The position numbers and the translations under genes are program-made. The notes under the pieces are model-generated. The model was given only the letters and a program-made list of their open reading frames with translations, was not told the DNA's origin and did not search any database. From assembly GCA_035362935.1 (NCBI GenBank), contig DAOSEC010000012.1, positions 1 to 60,179 on the forward strand: a DNA stretch of 60,179 nucleotides, read 5' to 3'. This DNA comes from DAOSEC01 sp035362935 (GTDB lineage: Bacteria; Bacillota_I; Bacilli_A; ML615J-28; CAG-313). The first letter of the stretch is position 1, and each line of letters opens with the position of its first letter. Shown here piece by piece: positions 54,080-60,179 of this stretch.

Positions 54080-55376
54080 GTGTGTTAAGAAGGAAAATGG
54101 ATTGGTAACCTATTATCAAAGTGATAAAGTGGTTATGATTCCAAAAACGTATGAAGAAAAAAGTGTGGAATTAAGAGCCGCATGGATTGCAACTGTAGGG
54201 CACATTGATATGCCAGGTTGCACAGATGAAGTTGCATTTAAACAAGCTTATGAAAAAGCACTTGATGAAATGAAGCAATACAATATGAATGCAGTTTTTA
54301 TGCAAGTACGACCAATGAATGATGCGTTCTATGAATCAAAACTAAATCCGTATTCTCGCTATCTATGCGGCGGTGTTGATGGGTTTGTTGAAGGAAAGAA
54401 ACCAAGTTTTGACGTTATGAATTATTTAATAGACGAGGCAAAAAAACGTGGAATGGAATTTCATGCTTGGTTAAATCCATATCGCGTCAGTTCTACAAAA
54501 CGTCTTTCTACGCTTGAAATGACGTTAGAAGAAAAGAAACAACTAATGAAAGAGGATTTGGATAAACTACATCCAATGAATTATGCAAAACAAAACCCAG
54601 ACACATTGTTAATGTCTGTTGATGGTCAATTAATTTTTGATCCGGGTCATCCAAAAGCTCAAACATTCATTTTAGAAACCATTCGCGAAATCATAGATAA
54701 CTATAAGGTAGATGGAATTCACTTTGATGATTACTTCTATCCATCAAGCGGAATTGATTCTGATTTTTCTGACAAAGAAACATATGCGAAATTCGGAAAT
54801 GGCTTGTTGATTGAAGACTTCCGAAGAAAAAGCATTACAACATTGATCAAGAATATTAAAGAAATGGTTGATGAGCACAACAATTCAGGAAATCGAGTCA
54901 TCTTCGGTATTAGTCCATTTGGAATGTGGCGTCATAAGAAAAACGATGTAAGAGGATCTAATTCTGCTGGATCTGAAGCATATACTACATGGTATGCTGA
55001 TTTGGTTGAGTGGGTAGAACATGAGTACTTACATTACATCATGCCACAACTATATTGGGAGTTTGAACATTCAGTCGCAAGATATGCAGATCTTTGTGAT
55101 TGGTGGAGCAATCTCATGAAAGATTCCAATGTCTTATTATACATTGGTACTCCACTTTCCAGATTTGATAGTTATAAAGATACTGTTGACCGCAATTCAG
55201 CTCCAAATATGTTAAAATATGCTCAAAAAGATGGAGTTGTGAAGGGACATGTTATCTGGCATAATAAAAAATTGTATGCAACCGATAACGAAGAATTAGT
55301 CGAATCACAAAAGATTTTAAAAGAAATGTGGGCACATCCAGTAGCGATGCCAAAATACCCATTCGAAACAAAATAA
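54051..55376 (+). CDS. GHL10-type (YngK/DUF187) glycoside hydrolase-like protein
   Basis: 441 aa from ATG 54051 with AAGGAG upstream; it overlaps the DMT gene by 29 bp. TIM-barrel hydrolase signatures: ELRAAWIATVGHID, NAVFMQVRPMNDAFYESKLNP, FHAWLNPYR, and DGIHFDDYFYP with an acidic pair. It lacks a signal peptide although most relatives are exported, so it may act inside the cell. The substrate is unknown. Confidence 0.88.
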   Translation: MNNKLLVPLECVKKENGLVTYYQSDKVVMIPKTYEEKSVELRAAWIATVGHIDMPGCTDEVAFKQAYEKALDEMKQYNMNAVFMQVRPMNDAFYESKLNPYSRYLCGGVDGFVEGKKPSFDVMNYLIDEAKKRGMEFHAWLNPYRVSSTKRLSTLEMTLEEKKQLMKEDLDKLHPMNYAKQNPDTLLMSVDGQLIFDPGHPKAQTFILETIREIIDNYKVDGIHFDDYFYPSSGIDSDFSDKETYAKFGNGLLIEDFRRKSITTLIKNIKEMVDEHNNSGNRVIFGISPFGMWRHKKNDVRGSNSAGSEAYTTWYADLVEWVEHEYLHYIMPQLYWEFEHSVARYADLCDWWSNLMKDSNVLLYIGTPLSRFDSYKDTVDRNSAPNMLKYAQKDGVVKGHVIWHNKKLYATDNEELVESQKILKEMWAHPVAMPKYPFETK

Positions 55377-55382
55377 CCTAAT

Positions 55383-55410
55383 TTAAAACCTCACGTCAGT
55401 GAGGTTTTAA
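55383..55410 (+). terminator. terminator after the hydrolase
   Basis: TTAAAACCTCAC (55383-55394) and its perfect complement (55399-55410) with a 4-nt loop. Confidence 0.8.
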
Positions 55411-55426
55411 TAATGATACGAATTAG

Positions 55427-55455
55427 TTAACAAATCATGCCAAGTATGGTAAAAT
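55427..55455 (+). promoter_or_regulatory. promoter of mnmG-rsmG
   Basis: TTAACA (55427-55432), 17-bp spacer, TAAAAT (55450-55455). It excludes start codons upstream of 55473. Confidence 0.7.
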
Positions 55456-55472
55456 ATGAAACGGTGATAAAT

Positions 55473-57338
55473 ATGTATGATATCGTAATTATTGGGGGAG
55501 GACATGCTGGAATTGAAGCAGCACTTGCCTCTGCTCGAACAAATAATAAAACATTAATGATTTGTGGGAACTTCTCAAAAGTTGGACACATGCCTTGTAA
55601 TCCATCCATTGGTGGACCAGCGAAAGGGATTGTTGTGCGTGAGATCGATGCTTTAGGTGGAGAAATGGGTAGAAATGCCGATTTGACATTTTTGCAAATG
55701 AAGATGTTAAATACCTCAAAAGGTCCAGCCGTAAGAGCACTCCGTGCACAAGCAGATAAAATTGATTATCCAAAAAGAATGCAACAAACCATTAAACAAC
55801 AAGAAAACCTAGATGTATTAGAAGCACTCGTTGATGATTTACTCATTGAACATGGTGCTATAAAGGCTGTTATATTAGAAGATAAGACAATGATTGAAAC
55901 TAAAAAAGTGATAGTTTGTACTGGAACGTTCCTGTCATCAAGAATCCTTGTTGGAAAAACAGTTACAAAAAGCGGTCCAGATGGGGAAAAAACAAACTAT
56001 GGATTGTCACAAACATTAATGAATCTTGGATTTCGGTTAATTCGTTTAAAAACAGGAACTCCACCAAGAATTGATACTTCGACAATCGACTTTTCCAAAG
56101 CAATCATCCATCCTGGAGATAACTTACCACTTAGCTTTAGTTTTTTTACAAAAGAAGAAGAGCTCAGACCATTTAAAGATCAACTGCCCTGTTATTTAAC
56201 CTATACTACAGAAGAAACACAAACCATCATCAATGAAAACTTGCATCTATCAAGCATGTATTCTGGAGTAGTGGAAGGAATTGGAACAAGATACTGTCCT
56301 TCCATTGAAGATAAATTTGTTCGCTTTAGTGACAAAGATCGTCATCAAGTCTTTTTAGAACCGGAGAGTCTTCATTTAAATGAAACATACCTACAAGGAT
56401 TTTCTACCTCGATGCCACATGATGTACAAGAGCGTATGGTGCATAGTTTACCGGGATTAGAACATGCGAAAATTGTTCGATATGCCTATGCGATTGAATA
56501 TGATGCGATTGACCCACTGGAGTTAAAGCCAACCCTTGAAACAAAAAAAGTTAGTGGACTTTATTTTGCGGGTCAAGTAAACGGGACGAGTGGATATGAA
56601 GAAGCTGCTTGTCAAGGACTTATGGCAGGAATCAACGCAAGCCTAATGCTTCAAGGAAAAGAACCACTAATATTGCGAAGAGATGAAGCGTATACGGGTG
56701 TATTGATTGATGATTTGGTAACAAAAGGAGTAAGAGACCCGTACCGATTGTTGACCTCAAGAGCAGAATATAGGCTGCTCCTACGCCATGATAACGCAGA
56801 TGATCGATTAATTCGGTATGGTTATCAAGTAGGGCTCATTAATGAAGATAAATATCAACTATTCTTACAAAAGCGTAAAACAATTGAGGATGTCAAAGAG
56901 TGGTTAAAAACGGTTAAGCTAACACCAACGGAAAAGACCAATCTTTACTTAGAACGTATTCCATCACCAACATTAAAAGATGGAATCTATGCTTATGAGT
57001 TGATGAAACGTCCTGAAATCAGTTTTACTCATATGATCGATTTCTTTCAACTAAAAGAAACATACCGTCCTGAAATCATTGATCAAATAGATACCGAAGT
57101 AAAGTATAAAGGATATATCGATAAAGCATACAAGGAAGCATTAAAAATGCAAAAGATGGAAGAACGAAAAATTCCAGAAGATATCAATTATGAAGCAATT
57201 CACAACTTAGCAAGTGAAGCCAAAGACAAATTATCGAAAGTCAGACCACTAACATTATCACAAGCAAGCCGTATTAGTGGGGTTAACCCATCCGATATTG
57301 CCATTTTGCTTGTTTATTTGGAGGGGAAGAGAAAATGA
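55473..57338 (+). CDS. mnmG: tRNA U34 carboxymethylaminomethyl transferase, FAD subunit
   Basis: 621 aa from ATG 55473 (weak ACGGTGAT site). FAD-binding GGGHAG lies near residues 8-13. The MnmG blocks MPCNPSIGGPAKGIVVREIDALGG, CTGTFLSSRI and SRAEYRLLLRHDNADDRL follow, and a C-terminal helical domain ends in SQASRISGVNPSDIAILLVYL. With MnmE it modifies U34 of several tRNAs. It overlaps rsmG by 4 bp; mnmE is not adjacent here. Confidence 0.97.
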   Translation: MYDIVIIGGGHAGIEAALASARTNNKTLMICGNFSKVGHMPCNPSIGGPAKGIVVREIDALGGEMGRNADLTFLQMKMLNTSKGPAVRALRAQADKIDYPKRMQQTIKQQENLDVLEALVDDLLIEHGAIKAVILEDKTMIETKKVIVCTGTFLSSRILVGKTVTKSGPDGEKTNYGLSQTLMNLGFRLIRLKTGTPPRIDTSTIDFSKAIIHPGDNLPLSFSFFTKEEELRPFKDQLPCYLTYTTEETQTIINENLHLSSMYSGVVEGIGTRYCPSIEDKFVRFSDKDRHQVFLEPESLHLNETYLQGFSTSMPHDVQERMVHSLPGLEHAKIVRYAYAIEYDAIDPLELKPTLETKKVSGLYFAGQVNGTSGYEEAACQGLMAGINASLMLQGKEPLILRRDEAYTGVLIDDLVTKGVRDPYRLLTSRAEYRLLLRHDNADDRLIRYGYQVGLINEDKYQLFLQKRKTIEDVKEWLKTVKLTPTEKTNLYLERIPSPTLKDGIYAYELMKRPEISFTHMIDFFQLKETYRPEIIDQIDTEVKYKGYIDKAYKEALKMQKMEERKIPEDINYEAIHNLASEAKDKLSKVRPLTLSQASRISGVNPSDIAILLVYLEGKRK

Positions 57339-58036
57339 CTACATTTCGTCAATTAATTGCATCCCTTGGATTAACGTTATCTACTGAACAAGAAAATCAA
57401 TTTCGTATCTATTATGAAATGCTTGTGGAAACAAATGAACAGTTCAATCTAACAGCGATTACAAAACAAGAAGAAGTTTATATCAAACATTTTTATGACT
57501 CTCTACTAACAGTGGATTCAAACATTATGAAACATAGCAATACATTATGCGACATTGGAACCGGAGCGGGTTTTCCTGGGATTCCGATTAAAATCATGTA
57601 TCCACACATAAAACTAACATTAATTGAACCAACAACAAAAAAAGTGACATTTTTAACTCAACTCGTAAACCGACTAGGATTAACGGGTGTTACCATTGAA
57701 AACAAGCGCGCAGAAGACATTATAGGGGTTTATCGTGAACAATTTGATGTTGTAACTGCAAGAGCGGTTGCTAGGTTAAATACATTGGCTGAACTTTGTA
57801 TTCCGTTTGTTCGCATTGGCGGGCTGTTTGTTTCTTTAAAAGGAGCAATGTACCTAGAGGAATTAGAAGAAGCAAATCACGCAATCACGAAGCTTGGCGG
57901 AAGCATTTTACAAGTAAAAAAACTTGATCTTCCTGGTGATTTAGGGGTTAGAGGATTAATCTTAATCGAGAAGACAAGTAAGACAAATCCACAGTTTCCA
58001 AGAAGCTATGCGACTATAAAAAAACGTCCACTTTAA
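57335..58036 (+). CDS. rsmG: 16S rRNA m7G527 methyltransferase
   Basis: 233 aa. SAM-binding CDIGTGAGFPGIPIKI (about residues 70-85), an upstream FNLTAITKQEEVYIKHFYDSL block and VTARAVARLNTLAELC. It methylates G527 of 16S rRNA. It is coupled to mnmG by an ATGA overlap. Confidence 0.97.
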   Translation: MTTFRQLIASLGLTLSTEQENQFRIYYEMLVETNEQFNLTAITKQEEVYIKHFYDSLLTVDSNIMKHSNTLCDIGTGAGFPGIPIKIMYPHIKLTLIEPTTKKVTFLTQLVNRLGLTGVTIENKRAEDIIGVYREQFDVVTARAVARLNTLAELCIPFVRIGGLFVSLKGAMYLEELEEANHAITKLGGSILQVKKLDLPGDLGVRGLILIEKTSKTNPQFPRSYATIKKRPL

Positions 58037-58116
58037 TTTGTTGATAACTTGTGGAAAACTAACTATAAGAAACGATTTATTTGTGCTAAAATTAGGTTCG
58101 AAGTTGAGGTGATAGT

Positions 58117-58875
58117 ATGTGCAAGGTGATTGCAATTGCGAACCAAAAAGGTGGTGTTGGGAAAACAACCACTGCAATAAACTTAGGTGCATCGCTTGCT
58201 TTGGAGGGAAAACGAATTTTATTAATCGATTTGGACCAACAAGCAAATGCAACGGTTAGTTTAGGAATTGAACGTGAAGACATTACACTTAGCAGTTATG
58301 ACTTACTAGTAGACCCAATCATTGCCAAAAAAACAATACTGAAAACCGAAACCTTCAACTTTGATATCATTCCTGCTTCGATTCAGTTATCTGAAATTGA
58401 GTTTAAATTAGCAAGTAGTAACCACAAGCAACAGATATTATCTAAAAAAATCAAACAAATAGAATCGGAATACGACTATATATTATTAGACTGTCCGCCA
58501 TCTCTTGGGGTCATCGTTGACAATGCGCTTCACGCAAGTCATTCTGTCATTATCCCTGTTGAGTGCGGATTCTATGCTTATGATGCTTTGACTCAAATGG
58601 TTTCAAAGATCAATGGCATTCAAAAGGAAAAACCAATATTCATTGAAGGAATCCTTCTAACTATGCACGACAATCGTAATATTTTAGGATATAAGATTAT
58701 TGAGCGAGTTAAGGAGATATTCCCAGATAAAACATTCAAAACGATTATCACAAGATCAACCCACATCCAAGAAGCACCGATGTATGGAAAAAGTGTTGTC
58801 AACTATGCATTTAATTCACGTGGTTCAAAGGAATATCGTGAATTAGCGAAGGAGATCGTATCGAACAATATTTAG
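58117..58875 (+). CDS. parA: ParA/Soj chromosome-partition ATPase
   Basis: 252 aa with the deviant Walker A KGGVGKTT (with signature Lys, NQKGGVGKTTTAINLG), switch LIDLDQQANAT and Walker B YILLDCPPSLG. It forms nucleotide-dependent dimers on DNA for origin segregation. GAGGTGAT precedes the ATG; an extended -10 TGCTAAAAT lies at 58084-58092. The usual parB partner does not follow; the next gene, mscS, begins 9 bp later. Confidence 0.93.
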   Translation: MCKVIAIANQKGGVGKTTTAINLGASLALEGKRILLIDLDQQANATVSLGIEREDITLSSYDLLVDPIIAKKTILKTETFNFDIIPASIQLSEIEFKLASSNHKQQILSKKIKQIESEYDYILLDCPPSLGVIVDNALHASHSVIIPVECGFYAYDALTQMVSKINGIQKEKPIFIEGILLTMHDNRNILGYKIIERVKEIFPDKTFKTIITRSTHIQEAPMYGKSVVNYAFNSRGSKEYRELAKEIVSNNI

Positions 58876-58884
58876 GAGGTTTTT

Positions 58885-59937
58885 ATGAATTACATTATCG
58901 CAGTATTATCACTACCGTGGCAAATTATTTGGACGGTTCTAATTGTCATAGGAATCATAGGAACATTTACACTAGAAAAAATATTCGTAGATAAAGCAAA
59001 AGAAACCATCCATAACATTGTCATAGTACTGAGTTATGTATTCATCTTTTTACTGTTTTTACTTGGTATCTTTGGAATTATGGTCATTTGGGGATTTGAT
59101 GCGCAAACATTCTTATTAGGAGTTTGGGATAACATTGAAAATACAGTGATCACCAATATTGCCAACTTGATTACTACAGGGTTTATTATAGTGATTACGA
59201 TAGGAATCCTGAAGGTGTTAAAGCTTAGTTTAAACCGCGTAGGTACGAAACCATCCCCAATGCAACGACGAAAACGCACAATTGCGAAAGTGTCAATGAG
59301 TGTTGCGAAATATTCATTTTGGGTAATCGCATTTACCATCATTTTAAGTGTATGGGGAGTAAACGTTGGTCCCATCCTTGCCGGAGTAGGAGCAATCGGG
59401 TTAATCATTGGGTTAGGAGCTCAACGATTTATCAATGATTTAATCAGTGGATTCTTTATAGTGTTTGAACATCATTTTGATGTTGGTGATACAATCGAAG
59501 TCAAAGGATTTAAAGGTGTTGTATCTTCGATTGGATTAAAAACAACAAAGATTCGAAACTTTAAAGGTGAAGTTAAGATTATGAATAATGGAGATATCAA
59601 TGATATCACAAACTTTTCCTTCAATGACTCGGTTGCAATTGTTGAATTTGGTATTTCATACAAAGAAGATATTGCTAAAACAATTGCTATATTAAATCAA
59701 GAACTTCCAAAACTAAGAGCGGAACACGAAGAGATTATTGAAGATCCAGTCGTAGTTGGAGTCACTGATTTGGCAGGAAGCAGTGTCAACCTAAGAGCAA
59801 TGGCGAAAACGCAAAATGAAAAACATTATGCGATCGAACGCAAAATGAGACAACGTATTAAAGAAATTTTAGATCAATACAAGATTGGAATACCATTCCC
59901 ACAAGTGGTTGTACACGGAGTCAAACGTGGAGATTAA
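58885..59937 (+). CDS. small-conductance mechanosensitive channel (MscS/YkuT-like)
   Basis: 350 aa. Helices near 5-28, 45-72, 85-110 and a pore helix region (GPILAGVGAIGLIIGLGAQRFINDLISG) followed by the FxIxxEHHFDVGDTIEV beta domain. It is a pressure-release channel in the membrane. AGGAGG precedes the ATG. It follows parA closely, as often seen near Firmicutes origins. Confidence 0.93.
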   Translation: MNYIIAVLSLPWQIIWTVLIVIGIIGTFTLEKIFVDKAKETIHNIVIVLSYVFIFLLFLLGIFGIMVIWGFDAQTFLLGVWDNIENTVITNIANLITTGFIIVITIGILKVLKLSLNRVGTKPSPMQRRKRTIAKVSMSVAKYSFWVIAFTIILSVWGVNVGPILAGVGAIGLIIGLGAQRFINDLISGFFIVFEHHFDVGDTIEVKGFKGVVSSIGLKTTKIRNFKGEVKIMNNGDINDITNFSFNDSVAIVEFGISYKEDIAKTIAILNQELPKLRAEHEEIIEDPVVVGVTDLAGSSVNLRAMAKTQNEKHYAIERKMRQRIKEILDQYKIGIPFPQVVVHGVKRGD

Positions 59938-60103
59938 GTTACAAGATATCATCGAGTTTAGAAAGCCTCACCCATGTGGATCGTATCAGTGGAAAGTCTT
60001 GCGAACCGGGGTTGATTTAAAACTATCTTGCGTTGGTTGTGGCAGAGAAATCATGATTCCACGGATTGATGCAATCAAGCGAATGAAACCAAACACAAAG
60101 TAG
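59927..60103 (+). CDS. DUF951 protein
   Basis: 58 aa from GTG 59927, with ACGGAG 6 bp upstream, overlapping mscS by 11 bp. The family pattern is complete: LQDIIEFRKPHPCGSYQWKVLRTG, then CVGCGREIMIPR, with three Cys forming a probable metal site. DUF951 genes recur beside parA/parB, mscS and ychF near the origin. The molecular role is unknown. Confidence 0.93.
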   Translation: MEIKLQDIIEFRKPHPCGSYQWKVLRTGVDLKLSCVGCGREIMIPRIDAIKRMKPNTK

Positions 60104-60126
60104 GTCTAAAGCCTACTTTTTTTATG
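60097..60126 (+). terminator. terminator after DUF951
   Basis: AAAGTAGG (60097-60104) pairs with CCTACTTT (60112-60119), then T6; it overlaps the stop codon. A TATAAT-like -10 near the window end suggests that a new unit begins just beyond. Confidence 0.82.
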
Positions 60127-60179
60127 GTAGTGTCAAATAGTTTTGGGATAAAAGTGATATAATCATAGTTTGCATAAAG

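Noticed and set aside
58037..58116. Replication origin (DnaA boxes) before parA
   Set aside because: One TTGTGGAAA-like sequence is present but no cluster of DnaA boxes or dnaA gene; the region is just a short promoter gap.

Overview
The window is about 60 kb of low-GC Firmicutes/Tenericutes-type chromosome. It has strong GGAGG-type ribosome binding sites, TTGACA/TATAAT promoters and many A/T homopolymers, and it uses TGA as a normal stop codon, which argues against the Mycoplasma genetic code. Gene content (Mrp/Mbx-like antiporter operon, PduL, rubrerythrin, orphan NuoE, NrdI, YheH/YheI-type ABC pair, mnmG-rsmG-parA) fits a free-living, wall-less or anaerobic relative such as Izemoplasmatales, Acholeplasmatales or Haloplasma. 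This lineage assignment is inference; no 16S gene is present.

Layout. (1) 1-770: the end of a tRNA array (Ala-Met-Ile2-Ser-fMet-Asp-Phe), in the same order as I recall for the large B. subtilis tRNA clusters. (2) 0.9-2.8 kb: a membrane GGDEF protein. (3) 3.0-26.6 kb: a very AT-rich accessory region. It holds poorly conserved membrane genes, decayed genes, eroded repeat ends and several adjacent conflict/defence-like cassettes: AAA_13 ATPase + EACC1-like membrane protein + SEC-C protein; an unknown soluble protein + 4-TM protein; DUF262 + HEPN; MazG + DUF2075 helicase + zinc ribbon; and a seven-gene operon (Ycf46-like AAA ATPase, orphan 534-aa protein, DUF1257-like, DUF2997-like, radical SAM, HTH, OLD-type ATPase/TOPRIM nuclease). 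(4) 26.6-32.9 kb: a nine-gene Mrp/Mbx-like cation/proton antiporter operon. (5) 32.9-38.1 kb: orphan NuoE-like protein, a Crp/Fnr regulator divergent from a Cys-rich-protein/phosphoesterase/small-membrane-protein operon with matching palindromic sites, and NrdI. (6) 38.2-55.4 kb: housekeeping and metabolic genes (heterodimeric ABC exporter, DUF2779 Fe-S nuclease, rubrerythrin, RidA, PepF, M6 protease lipoprotein, PduL, DegV + MarR, tRNA-Lys, DMT transporter, GHL10 hydrolase). (7) 55.4-60.1 kb: the origin-proximal group mnmG-rsmG-parA-mscS-DUF951.

The strongest candidate for an undescribed system is the 18.83-26.62 kb operon. Its genes overlap or nearly abut, it ends in a clean terminator, and it starts at a canonical promoter whose -35 box lies inside an 11+11 bp perfect inverted repeat. 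It also encodes its own small HTH protein. A Ycf46-type remodeling ATPase, two small partner proteins, a radical SAM enzyme and an OLD/TOPRIM nuclease in one autoregulated unit suggest a guarded nuclease or an Fe-S/radical-based sensing system. This functional reading is inference.
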